Assembly (NCBI RefSeq): GCF_019097595.1
Contig: NC_080717.1
Coordinates: 8,073,501-8,137,500 of the forward strand
From: Hemibagrus wyckioides
Taxonomy: Eukaryota > Chordata > Actinopteri > Siluriformes > Bagridae
Reading direction: 5' to 3'
DNA: 64,000 bases
A model generated the notes under the pieces. That model was not told the origin of the DNA and searched no databases. It saw nothing but the letters and a program-made list of their open reading frames with translations. A program made the position numbers and the translations under genes. This document shows positions 24,076-34,959 of this stretch, one piece after another; the stretch's first letter is position 1, and every line of letters begins with the position of its first letter.

Positions 24076-24396
24076 CTAGCCACCAGTCGATATGTGATAT
24101 GCGTAAAACTTTGTTCAGAATGGTGTGGGACATTTGCGAATGTGAGAGTTACACTCAAAACATCTTGCTAACATGTTAAAATACACACCAGTTTAAAAAT
24201 ATGTCCTCTTGTACACGTTTGTCCTCATCAATTCGATTGGTTAAATTCCAGCACAGCAGCATTAAACTTTGGTCTGTCTTATTGTCAAACATTCCAGGTT
24301 TGCTTATATGCTTTTGGGTTTTAATTTAAATTCACTCTCTTTACTTCTCTCTGCAGGTTTCTGGAGCTGTTTTTCTGGACAGAGGGACTGTGGACT

Positions 24397-24465
24397 GTGG
24401 TTTAATGAAGGCCTACATTGCAAACAGCTTGCTGTGGGTGTAGACTGGATGTCCCTGCCACCACA
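24397..24465 (+). promoter_or_regulatory. selenot2: SECIS element (type II-like) for selenoprotein T2
   Basis: The 5' core ATGA is at 24405-24408. After 13 nt comes AAA (24422-24424), the conserved apical adenines. The 3' core GGAT is at 24447-24450. Helix II pairs GGCCTACATT with GGTGTAGACT (one C-A mismatch, with G-U wobbles). Above the adenines CAG-CTTG-CTG forms a small extra stem, the type II feature. Below the core TGTGG can pair with CCACA to form helix I. Spacing of core to adenines and the non-Watson-Crick quartet fit SECIS rules. It recruits SBP2 and eEFSec to decode the UGA at 19909. Confidence 0.78.
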
Positions 24466-25190
24466 CACACTTCCTCTGACCAGCGACACACTCCTCCAGA
24501 CTCCAGACTCCATCTCGACCGGGCAGAGTGCTATATGCATCCATCGTGTGAAAATCCTTCATGAGCCGGACACACTAAACTTGATTTTTCAAATGCTGAA
24601 ACTAGAGATACATGAGCAAATATGACCAAATATGTGGCAGTTAAGAAAGTGTCATAATTTCTCACCTTTGTCTGCAAATGTTTGAATGATCATGTTTTTT
24701 TGTGTGCGTGTGTGGCGCTGCTGTAAAACTGTATGTATACACTTATGTATACAGGATCTTTCTCATATAAACATTTCACTTGCACTAAGAAAAACTTTTT
24801 TTGGGGGTAAGGGAAATATTACTGCTAATGTGCAATTCATTTTTTCCACTTTAACATGCAAATTTAACAAGAATATGTCATTAGATGGGAAACATGGTAT
24901 CTATTGGGATCTGCAGGTTCATCCTTCTTTCTCTTAATTCTTCAGGCTTTTTGTAGCAATGTTTAGCTGCCTGTTTCTAAAGGTTGTTTGGAGTAACCAC
25001 TGTCTTAATAAGAACACAGTACATTACACGTCAGATAGAAATGGTACTCTTTATTAATTTCCAAATGCGCTCTCTATATTTTTCCATTCTCTCTTAATAG
25101 GTGAAGTCCTGAAACTTCTCTTTTAACCAACCTTGTTCATGAAATTGTAATGTGGGTGAAAGTACAGAAATTTTACCATTGTTTCAAAAG

Positions 25191-25196
25191 AATAAA
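25191..25196 (+). terminator. selenot2: Candidate selenot2 polyadenylation signal
   Basis: A canonical AATAAA in the context AAAAGAATAAAGAGT lies 740 nt after the SECIS and before the next mobile element. Confidence 0.6.
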
Positions 25197-25330
25197 GAGT
25201 ACAAAAACACTTGTGGGTTGATTTTTAAAATTTTCCTCTACTAAAAATTCAGAATATTCACAGATCAAAAGCAATAACCATTCCTTTTTATAGGAACACC
25301 TGCACATTTTTTTTCCTGAGTCTAAATATT

Positions 25331-26006
25331 TGGGGTTGGGTTCGGGCCCTTAGTTCCAGTGAAAGGACCTCTTAATGCCTCAACATACCAAGATATTTTG
25401 GACAATTTCATGCTCCAACTTTGTGGGAACAGTTTGGGGATGGCCCCTTTCCTGTTCCAACATGACTGCACACAAGTGCACAAAGCAAGGTCCATAAAGA
25501 CGTGGATGAGTGAGTTTGGTGACCTCAACTGACCTCATCCCGATAGATCACCTTTGGGATGAATTAGAGCAGAGCCATTCCAAAACTGTGATATCTGCCT
25601 TTACATGCACTTGAATGTAATATGGAGTTGGCCCCCCCTTTGCAGCTATAACAGCTTCAACTCTTCTGGGAAGGCTTTCCACAAGGTTTAGGAGTGTGTT
25701 AAAGGGAATTTTTGACCATTCCACTAGAAGTGCATTTGTGAGGTCAGGCACTGATGTTGGACGAGAAGGTCTGGCTCTCAGTCTCCGCTCTAATTCATCC
25801 CAAAGGTGTTCTATTGGGTTAAGGTCAGGACTCTGTGCAGGCCAGTTAATTTCCTTCAAATCAAAATGTCCAAAATGTCTTGGTATGCTGAAGCATTAAG
25901 TGTTCCTGTCACTGGAACTAAGGAGCCAAGCCCAAAAGTGTTGAAAAACAACACCTGATTTGAGTGATTTGGAGGGGTGTCCCAAAACCTTTGGCAATGT
26001 GGTGTA
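25331..26006. mobile_element. Rearranged Tc1-like element C
   Basis: The left part is plus-oriented transposase sequence (GTTCCAGTGAAAGGAC through CAACATGACTGCAC). From about 25572 the transposase C-terminus is reversed, encoding EINWPAQSPDLNPIEHLWDE, then [18 protein letters not shown] on the minus strand. From 25860 the terminal segment is reversed again, with GTTCCTGTCACTGGAAC and the end CAAAACCTTTGGCAATGTGG. The DDE triad's final Glu region (NPIEHLWDE) is visible but the element is scrambled and inactive. Confidence 0.75.
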
Positions 26007-26025
26007 TTTCTAGGGTTTTTTTTCG

Positions 26026-26034
26026 TGATAGATA

Positions 26035-26066
<32 letters not shown>

Positions 26067-26067
26067 A

Positions 26068-26105
<38 letters not shown>

Positions 26106-26106
26106 C
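26026..26106. repeat. (GATT)n microsatellite
   Basis: GATA units turn into a long GATT run, followed by GAACCCAATGGGAAATTTAC, a retroelement-tail-like motif in the same arrangement as at 16401. Confidence 0.95.
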
Positions 26107-26209
26107 CCAATGGGAAATTTACCCAGATGCAACAAAGCACAAGTATTATGCCTTTATCCTTGAAATTCTGTAGCTCCTTCCTCATAATATTAATAACAAT
26201 TTGCCAAAT

Positions 26210-27059
26210 ATTATAATTTCATTCTCGAAATCTTGTATTTTTTTCAATAAATGCGGCCCTAGACGCCCCCGTACAAAACCGTATCGAAGAGTACTTTAGA
26301 AACCCACAGGTAAATAATACCGTTTAATCCTCCACACCGACAGATGGCAGTGTGGAGCTTACGGCTTCTTCGTTGTTGCTATATGGCTATATCCCGAATG
26401 GCTGGCGCATTGGTGATGCAGTGCACTATTTAGGGGTCTGGATTCTCTTTTATTATACCCTAAATAGGGCATAGTGAATAGGGTGCGTTTGTGACTATAC
26501 GACCGTTGATTTTTGTTACAGAGGCTGGCTTGTCTTGCCTTGTCGTTGATTTTTGTAAAGTATGTAGACAAGATAACTTTGTTATTTCTTCTTATTTCAG
26601 CCATATTGTTCTTTGAACTTAAACTTCCATTAAAAAAAAAATATATGTTGGTCTAATTGAATTGAATTTTGCGGACGAGGAAACAACACATAGCTTTCCA
26701 GGCTAGCATTTTAGCTAAGACTTGGCATTGTTGGAAGTCTGTTATTGTTAGCTGTTGAACAGGAAGTGAAGTCTGTACCGTAGTCTAGACTTGATTTAAT
26801 GTGTAACGTAATGCAATGTCATAAACAGCGTTATGTGGCTAACGAGGTTACCTCGGTTAGCATCCTGAGTATTTTCCCAGGCTAACGACTCAACGCATAT
26901 CCTGCTAACAGGAAGCTAACTTCTCTGTAATGTAATCTAAGCCTCCAGTGCTAAGCTAGGCGTTTACAGTTCATCTATACAGCTATAGCCATGTGTAACT
27001 GTGAAAGGTCATGACTAGATTGCATCTTGTAAATCTCTCGTCATTTGTTTTCCTTATAG
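26210..27059 (+). promoter_or_regulatory. rnf4: rnf4 upstream region and 5' UTR
   Basis: The exon carrying the rnf4 start codon begins at 27060 after the acceptor TGTTTTCCTTATAG, so at least one non-coding exon must lie upstream, probably around 26400-26700. The region has no obvious TATA box at a fixed distance. The exact start site cannot be placed from sequence alone. Confidence 0.4.
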
Positions 27060-27147
27060 TTGGTGTATTGGATACTTCGGGGCATCTTGGCTAGCGTCAA
27101 TGAACATTTATATCCCCTCTACCTGCTAAGTACTCCTTCAATCAATA

Positions 27148-30100
27148 ATGAGCAGCGCGGTGAGTGATTTCTTTCCTCTTTGTTGCCCACGTGATCTGAT
27201 TTCAGCCACGTGACTTTCACTGATTGCATTTAAGCCATGCTTGTGGCCCGAGGTCCGACTTGGCTTCCCCTACCTGTCGTGTCTTCTAACCTCATTGAAA
27301 CACCTTTTTTTCAACGCTCTGTTGTAGACTCAGAGGAAAAGACGGACGACATCCACACCAGGTTCGCGACGAAAGAGCAAAAGAAGCAGGACACAAATGT
27401 CTCAGGCCTCAGTGGAGACCATTGACGTCATAGAAAGCGACAGATTAAGCAGTAAGTGGAGTGAGTCTCTGCAGGTACTGGTTTGTAGGATTAAAGTGAA
27501 GAGCCACTCATATCCAGACCTAGAAAGAAAAAATAGTGAATAGGTTTCATTTTCCTGCTCACCAGGGTGCCCTGTAGTGAAACTTCACATCAAATGCATC
27601 AGGATCTCCAGAGCTGATGGTCAGCACTAACTCTAAAGCAGTGATTTTCAACCATTTCAACCATGGGCCTTGGGAAATTATCCAATTACAATTAACCAAC
27701 AAAAAATTATTTAGTTACTGGAAATAATTTGCCATTGTGGAGTACCTGTGCCTGTGATGTAGTGAGTGGCAGAGTAATGGAAATACTCCTCCACATCAGT
27801 AGGTAGTGCAATAATGACCTTGACAATAGAATTACTGATGCATGCAAAAGGTAGTGGTGACCGCATTGGGTAAATATTTGAAAAGGAAAAAAGTGCAAAC
27901 TGTCAACTGGGCTCTGGATGGAATTCTGACCCAGGTGAAGGCCCTAGTATGAGTAGTGGTCAAAAGAAAGCTCGAGGCAGTACAGTGAAAGTTCTTTTTC
28001 ATGCGGATTTACTTTTACTTCTGACTACTTTGTTATAGGTAGTGTGTGTGTGTGTGGGGGGGGGAAGCTTTCCAACAGTGCAATGGTCCCAAGCATCTTA
28101 AACGCCATCTCCAAATGAAACACCCATCACTTCAGATGCACTATATTTGTATGTTTGCGTGAACACGGAGAGAAACGGGCAACTTTAATGAATAAAATAA
28201 AACCACAAAGGAGATTTTCATTATACACTATATTGCCAGAAGTTTTGGGACACCACTCCAAATCATTGAATTGTTTTTCAACCTGATAGAACACCTTTGA
28301 GATGAATTACAGCGGAGACTGCAAACCAGGACTTCTCATCCAACATCAGTGCCTGACCTTACAAATGCGCTTCTAGAGATGGTCAAAAATTCCCTTTAAC
28401 ACACTCCTAAACCTTGTGGAAAGCCTTCCCAGAAGATTTGAAGCCGTTATAACTGCAAAGGACGGGCCAACTCCAGATTACGTTCATGTGCATGTAAAGG
28501 CAGATGTCCCAGTTTTGGCATGGCTCACAGTCTCTGCTCTAATTCATCCCAAAGGGGAGTGAGGTTTTTCAACACCGGATTTGGCAACGTTTTGGCAATA
28601 TAGTGCATTTTAAGGTAATTTCTAGCGCACAGATTGGAAACAAGGACTAGACTTGTTCAAATGCTGTCTTTTATTCCTAATCATTATCTACTCATTAACA
28701 TCAATTGTGTATTTGGCATTGTGACCATTTTTTACTACCTCTTCTCACTTATCCACTTTTTTCCCCTTGTCGTCCTAGGTGAAGAGGTAGTAGACTTAAC
28801 CTGTGAAGGATCTGAGCCAGCTGTGGTCGATCTCACAAACAATGATTCAGTGGTGGTGAGTTTGTTGCTCTTTTACTCTCTACTCTAACATCATGATTTT
28901 ACTTTTGTGACCTGGAATAAAATGCCAGTTTGGCTCTTTTTTTTATTGAATGCTTGTTTTTCTTTCTCTTGTTTAATCATGCTGATCACCGTGTGAAACC
29001 CAGGTTGTGGATGATGGTAATTAATCTCCTTGTTTTTTTGTTAACTCTCAAAACTTCTGTTCAGATTTTGCCTAGTAGATGTGGATAAAATGGGCTTTTT
29101 TCCACATTGACTTTTTTTGTGCAGCATTGATTTATCTTGATGTACATATCCTGTTTTTTAGCATAATCAGTTATGTGATGAGAATTAGTCACACAGTGTT
29201 ATTGCTTCGGAAGGTACACAGAGCAGACGTATGCAGGGCACAGAGAGCTATGTGCTGAGCAGCGATGACGAGGAAGAGCCGAGTCAGAGCCTCAGTCCAG
29301 CTCTTTTGTCATCGCTACATGCAAGTGCAAGAGCCAGGTAAACCAATTTACATTAACCATAAAATGGCTAAAGCTACTAGCTGCATCTCAAATGACGCAT
29401 TACAGACTATGTATTTTTTAGTGTATGAATTTTAGGCGTGTGTGAGGTGATTTTATTTATTTTATTTTTAAATAATCGGAAATATAAACTATTTTCCAGT
29501 TAATGGGAAATGGTAGCTCTTCCAGTACATAAGCAAAGATGTTGGGTGCATCAAGTGTCAAATTCCTTTTCCCCCTTTTTTTTTCCTTTCCCCTCTGCTT
29601 CTTCTTTCAGTTAAATAAGTGCTTGCAACATGGGACGTACCATCTGTATTTTTGGCTCCATTAGCAAAACTTTGGGACTTACCATCTGTATCATTTGTTT
29701 TCACTTTCATTAGCTGTACTTGGTTCGTTTGTGTGGTGTTTGTTTCAATGCAGTTAAGTTCCATCAAATCGACTGGGATCAAGATTTCCAAACTTTTCCC
29801 ATGTTTCCCAGATATTTCACATCACCTGCTCATATGAATGAGTCTGAAGACTAACAGGCTAAAATCCTTTTTTTTTTTTTGTCGCCCCACAGACGCTGCA
29901 CATTTCTGCTCTGCTTGTCCCACAGTGCACGATATATTCTCACTTTGATTTGTTGGAAAGCTGTGATTAATCTTCCAAAATAATGATGCAGAAACCTTTT
30001 TGTTACAGTTTCATCTGTATGGTCAGCACTTAATCAGTTGAAGTCAAACCGGGAAAATCTATTTGGGAAAATGATACAAAGCATTGGTTTGTGTGTACAG

Positions 30101-32348
30101 GTCCACACCCGGAGCGGTTAGCTGCCCTGTGTGCATGGATGCTTATGCAGAGGTAAAAATGACCCCAAATTCAGCTGTTATCTACACAGGATTCATTAAT
30201 TTGGATATTTCTTTTTTTTTGTGTACTAAAATGCAAATTGTGAGTCACTTTACTTGGGGAGAAAATACATTAGTGATTAATCTATTTTTTTTATTTGTTT
30301 ATTTTTATTAAAAAAAAATTTTTTGAGTAAATGATTACTGTAAATACAAGTAAATCAGTCTGTTTGCAGTGGTCCTAATCCTTGCACTACTGGCAGCAAA
30401 TGCTATGCTGTTTTAGTTTAGGTTATTTTAGTAGGGGGTGTGGGATTAAGGCTTAGTTTATTGCTGTGTTTGGGGAAAATCATGCTTCACAGCACACTTA
30501 TACACCGATCAGGCATAACATTATGAGCACTGACAGGTGAAGTGAATAACACTGATGATCTCCTCATCATGGCACTTGTTAGTGGGTGGGATATATTAGG
30601 CAGCAAGTGAACATTTTGTCCTCAAAGTTAATGTGTTAGAAGCAGGAAAATTGGGCAAGCTATGGATTTGAGCGAGTTTGACAAAGGGCCAAATTGTGAG
30701 GGCTAGACGACTGGATCAGAGCATCTCCAAAACTGCAGCTCTTGTGGGGTGTTCCCAGTCTGCAGTGGTCAGTATCTATCAAAAGTGGTCCAAGGAAGGA
30801 ACAGTGGTGAACCAGTGACAGGATCATGGGCGGCCAAGGCTCATTGATGCATGAAGGCTGGCCCGTGTGATCCGATCCAACAGACGAGCTTCTGTTGCTC
30901 AAACTGCTGAAGAAGTTAATGCTGGTTCTGATGGAAAGGTGTCAGAATACACAATGCATGACCGGTCAGGGCTGTTTTGGCCACAAAAGGGGGGCCAACA
31001 CAATATTAGGCAGGTGGTCATAATGTTAAGCCTGATTGGTGTATACTGTGTTCCTTAGTAGTACAGTATAGTAGTAGTATATATTATGGTAATCATGTGA
31101 CTGCTTATCTTTTGGATTTACTTTTAAATGTGTAACTTGCCGAATAGGCCTCATTTATCAAGCTGGATGCAAGAAATCTGTAAATCAATACATTATACAA
31201 GATTTGTCATTCATGAAAATCCAGTAAATTCAAACAAACAGTTATACTGCTCAAGTGTGCGTAAATTTACGCATAAGAAAACTAATGTAAATGTCGACTT
31301 GATTGACTTCAAGTCATAATTTGCTTGGATTACTGCACTTTTATTTGAAATGTACTGTACAGCATTTAGCAGATGCCTTTGTCCCAAGCAACTTCCAGTG
31401 CTTCGGAGTTGTGTTTAAAAATGCATCCTCATGCTAGTTCACTAGGTCAGGGATCAATCAAAGATTTTAAATCCGTCATTTTATTTAACTTTTAATTAAA
31501 ATATAGACAAAACAAAAACCCATAGTGTAAGGCAGGGGCGTTCAATCTTATCCGGAAAGGGTCTGTGTGGGTGCAGGTTTTTATTCCAACCAAGCAGAAG
31601 CCACACAAGATTCTATTGAAAGCCAAAATCAACTGATTAAACAGGTGGAATAAGTTGTGTCTCCTGCTTGGTTGGTATGAAATCCTGCACCCACACCAGC
31701 CCTATCCGGATAAGATTGGACACCCCTGGTGTAAGGTAAATAAAGAAAATTTCACTTATGTCTAAAGAAAAAGCACATCATAAACAGATGACAGGATATT
31801 GTTAAATGCCTCATTTATTTCATGCCTGATTTAGTGCTTCTCTGATATCCTTTATTTTATTATATCATTATAAATGTTTTATTGGAATAGAAGTTAGTCA
31901 AAATACCTTCCTCTACTGTCTTTACCCTGATCATTCTAGCTGTCTGGTCACATAAACTGTTATGGATTTTTGTGGGTATGACTACATGCAAATAAGCTGT
32001 ACCAGGAACGTGCTTTGCATTTTATGGTGATCAACATGCTTGAGTATTTAAAAAAAAAAAATCAGTATTTGACATAAGGCAGAAAACGTCTTCATTTTCA
32101 AATTTTTACACACGACTCTACTTAAATATTAATAATGGGTACACATGATGCAGAGTAGCTGTGCTCTTCTCACCTGAATCTCTGTCAATCTCTTCCAGAT
32201 CATTGAGAGCGGACGGCTTATGGTATCTACCAAGTGTGGCCACCTGTTCTGTAGCCAGTGCATCCGTGACTCCCTCGCCCGGGCCCACAACTGCCCCACG
32301 TGCAGGAAGAAACTCACTTATAAGCAGTATCACCCTATCTATATCTGA
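27148..32348 (+). CDS. rnf4: RNF4, SUMO-targeted E3 ubiquitin ligase
   Basis: Seven coding exons (27148-27159, 27328-27451, 28779-28855, 29004-29016, 29214-29337, 30101-30152, 32199-32348) join to 552 nt, 183 aa (human 190). The N-terminus is basic ([14 protein letters not shown]; likely nuclear localisation). SUMO-interaction motifs follow: IDVI (36-39), VVDLT (49-53), VVDLT (61-65) and the run VVVVDD (70-75). An acidic patch SSDDEEE lies at 91-97. The C-terminal RING starts CPVC (125-128) and includes CGH, CSQC and CPTCRKK, ending HPIYI as in vertebrate RNF4. Role: binds poly-SUMO chains and ubiquitinates the modified nuclear proteins, including PML and DNA-repair factors. The start exon contributes only MSSA. 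Confidence 0.95.
28223..28607 (+). mobile_element. Tc1-like remnant D in rnf4 intron 2
   Basis: The left end ACACTATATTGCCAGAAGTT and the right end CGTTTTGGCAATATAGTGCA are inverted. Between them lies the transposase C-terminal third (compare CCTGATAGAACACCTTTGAG and CCTTGTGGAAAGCCTTCCCA) with the upstream two-thirds deleted. It is inactive. Confidence 0.75.
29004..29016 (+). other. rnf4: 13-nt coding microexon of rnf4
   Basis: GTTGTGGATGATG lies between an acceptor (AACCCAG) and a donor (GTAATT). It adds Val-Val-Asp-Asp and the first base of Gly, completing a hydrophobic-acidic SUMO-interaction motif. Skipping it would shift the reading frame (13 is not a multiple of 3). Human RNF4 has VVIVDE at this place, supporting inclusion. 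Confidence 0.85.
30499..31045 (+). mobile_element. Tc1-like MITE copy 3 in rnf4 intron 6
   Basis: Complete copy with ends ATACACCGATCAGGCATAAC and TAATGTTAAGCCTGATTGGT. It carries the 5' part of a transposase frame (compare GATTTGAGCGAGTTTGACAA and CATCTCCAAAACTGCAGCTC). The catalytic region is replaced by the short stretch GGGGGGCCAACACAATATTA. Same deletion product as the copies at 11718 and 57511. Confidence 0.85.
31533..31728. mobile_element. Foldback hAT-type MITE in rnf4 intron 6
   Basis: This 196-bp palindromic element lies between perfect 8-bp repeats GTGTAAGG (31525-31532 and 31729-31736). The arms begin CAGGGGCGTTCAATCTTATC and end GATAAGATTGGACACCCCTG. The inner parts also pair (GTGGGTGCAGG with CCTGCACCCAC, CAACCAAGCAG with CTGCTTGGTTG). 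Same family as 2881-2997. The intact target site suggests a fairly recent insertion. Confidence 0.9.
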
Positions 32349-32908
32349 GAAGGAAAGGGACGCTGCGGTTTCACTGTCCTGCGTAACCAGATGGTTGATC
32401 TGTGTCTGCCAAATTCCTTCCTAAAAGCTGGCATGGTACATCACCTGCGCTTCTTGGTATCATACATTTTGTGGGTGAATGTCCACGAAGATAAAATCTA
32501 ATCATGGACCTGAAACCAGAAAGCAGTTCAATTCTTTGTAAAGTATTGCTTTTAATGGTACATTCACGCACTAAAATACTGGTGTAATGTGCTGTACTGT
32601 ATTTTACAAGAATCTGTAGCCAGAGTGCATCTTGTGTATATAATTCTTAGGACAAAGCAAAACAAATGCTTAAAAATTTCGGTGCGCTCTGCTGCTTACT
32701 GCCCAGATCATGACCCTGTGTTTTCATCTGCAGACAGAATGACTTCGCCATCTGCTTTTAGGTTATGTAATTGCAATTTGTTTGAGAAAAGCTGTGTGCA
32801 CTTGAGTTGTTCTTCCATGAGTCCATTCAATGTAAATATTTGTATGTATGAATGTACAAAGATCTAGTAAGTTAACAGTAAGGAATGTGTAGATTCTGAG
32901 CTTATTCC

Positions 32909-32914
32909 AATAAA
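32909..32914 (+). terminator. rnf4: Candidate rnf4 polyadenylation signal
   Basis: A canonical AATAAA in TTCCAATAAATTGTGG lies 560 nt after the stop codon. No earlier AATAAA was noticed. Confidence 0.6.
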
Positions 32915-32919
32915 TTGTG

Positions 32920-34300
32920 GCTTCAGTTCACCTAATAATTTTTTTTTCTAAATGATTGATGAGCTGAGGAAAGATTGCAAGCTTTGTTTCCGTATTCCTG
33001 ATGGCAATTTTAATTATGTGAAATGATACAACTTGCAGCTTTAAGTTTATAAATGTTAAATATTGGTGTTTGAAAGGAAAAAAAAAAAAAATCAGCATGT
33101 TGTACCATCATTTCCATAAATGTGACAAAGGATGAGTATAACCAACAGGTGATCTGATTTCTTCTTACTGAAGGAAAAATGCACTCTGCCTTTTTTTTTT
33201 TTTTTTTTTGTATATCAGTTTGTATTTTACTTTTGTCAACCTTTTTACTCACAACTCTGCTCAACTAGCTTCTGATGGTGGCATCACTTGAATTCATGTC
33301 TGCTTACACAAGCGCAATGCAGCAGCACTTTAGTCTTCAGCTCTTCTTCTCATCTGTACACTCAGCTCAAATGTTATAGGTTTCCTGCAAAATACTGTCG
33401 TTCTCATTCAATGTTTGTCTCATGTTTGCTGTCATGGATTGTTAATTAAAAGAACCCAGTATCTACTATATACATGGCATGGCTGTGTTGTAAAGCTGTC
33501 TTGCATTCTATTGAGCATTTTAGCTCATACCGTAATTAGTATGGTTTGGGGAAAATGGTGAGTGAGAAACTTTTTGCTCTTTTTTTTTTTCTCCCTACAG
33601 AGCGAACACTGAAATCTGACCGTTTCCTCTTGTGATATTGCTGTAAAAAAAAAAAAAATTCTGTAAAATTGTTGACTGCACTATCTATATCCTGTGGGTG
33701 AGGCACACGACTGTGTGAATTCTCACACCAGTAATGAAAATACAGCACTAAGCAACAAATTAGTACCAGAATTGTAAAGAGCACCACAAATGTTTCGGTG
33801 TAAACACATTTAATGTGTTTCAGGATGAACCCATTACCAACACCTTCAGCAGTGAGCTCTGTGTGGTGTAGTTGCTTGGATGCACCACAAGATGGCGGTG
33901 CGTCCTGTGAGAAATTAACAGTAAGCCTCTTTCTCTGCTACACTTCAACTGCTGGGAGTCATGGGTACAAAACTAGCTCTATTTTCTTTTTTTATGTGTC
34001 AGTTCTTCTACTTCAAGCTATCATAGTCCTAATATGACTATACAGGTCCTGACCTCAGTATTGTACTGGTTTAGCAGGAATGAAAAGGAAACTTGGACTT
34101 GAAATTATTAAACTAGCCAAAGGTCTTGTTTCCCTTGATTTATTTATTTATTTTGGTTTTTATCTCTTGTTTTATTTTCTTGTGCCCAAAACATATTTGT
34201 AATGTGTATGCGGTACTTTGAGGGTTAAATATCAATAATGTTTTTTTTCTCATTTCAACTGATTGTGGTTTAATGAGCAGTAACTGTACAAGGGTCTTGA
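32920..34300. other. Intergenic region between rnf4 and fgfrl1
   Basis: AT-rich with T and A homopolymers (near 33080, 33190, 33580, 33640). The part at 33240-33400 resembles 1-170 (see findings). Short open frames here show no recognisable domain, so no gene is supported. Confidence 0.55.
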
Positions 34301-34339
34301 AGTTCTAGTAAAGAAAACAAAAATCAGTCTTTTTGTATC

Positions 34340-34550
34340 AGATAGATAGATAGATAGATAGATAGATACAGTGGGGAAAATAAACATTTATCTGAGGGAG
34401 CCAGAATTATTTTTTGTTGGTTGATAAAGGGATAAAATACTTGTTTTATTCACTGAAATGCAACAACTATGGACAATTATATACCTTTATAAAAACATAG
34501 GCAAACCTATAAAATCAACAATTGAGCAAATATTTATTTTCCCACTCATA
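34340..34550. repeat. (GATA)n followed by a DNA-transposon-like fragment
   Basis: A short GATA run (34340-34366) abuts CAGTGGGGAAAATAAACATT. About 180 bp later comes AAATATTTATTTTCCCACTC, a near-inverted copy of that end. The paired CAGTGGGGAAAATAA ends suggest a nonautonomous DNA element. The stretch 34555-34800 after it is an AT-rich low-complexity run. Confidence 0.6.
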
Positions 34551-34959
34551 AAATAAAAAATATTTATTAAAATATTAATAATAAAATTAATATTATAACA
34601 TTAAAAAAGTAATAAAATTAAATAATATAATTTAAAAAATAATAAAAATTAAAATATAAATATTGTAAAATATATAATATAAAATATTAATAAAATATTA
34701 ATCTCAAAAATCTCTGAGAGAGTTACAGAATGTATAAAATAGACATAGAGTATATAGTAAAGATGCATAGATATATAGGTGTAGATATTAAACGATATTT
34801 GCATTATAACTTGGATGGAAAGTGGTTATTAATGCACATGTGTGTATATATCCTTAGAAAAGTGACATAAAGTGGAATATTGGCTTCTGGATTAGTCAGT
34901 GCATCATATTTCCAATAGGAAGTGATTTGGGATTCGGCCATTACTCTACTATCGACTAT

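Larger units (their letters stand above)
22700..24356 (+). other. selenot2: Inferred 3' UTR intron of selenot2 (GC-AG)
   Basis: Twenty-seven bases after the stop codon is AG followed by GCAAGT, the consensus form of a GC-type donor. At 24356 a pyrimidine-rich tract (CTCTCTTTACTTCTCTCTGC) ends in AG. Splicing would bring the SECIS-bearing exon (from 24357) next to the stop. The inference is supported by the absence of a good SECIS in the first ~500 nt after the stop, and by the hAT MITE and SINE that fill this interval. No transcript evidence is available here. Confidence 0.6.
24357..25196 (+). other. selenot2: Inferred selenot2 3' UTR exon
   Basis: After the acceptor at 24356 the sequence runs 840 bp to AATAAA at 25191-25196, with the SECIS near its start. 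A 118-codon open frame overlapping it (from 24269) has no family resemblance and starts upstream of the acceptor, so I regard it as non-coding. Confidence 0.6.

Noticed and set aside
24269..24625. 118-codon open frame in the selenot2 3' region
   Set aside because: It crosses the inferred acceptor, covers the SECIS and has no domain resemblance; it is better explained as 3' UTR.
30660..31058. Open frames resembling a regulator with a helix-turn-helix
   Set aside because: They are the truncated transposase of Tc1-like MITE copy 3, with frame breaks.
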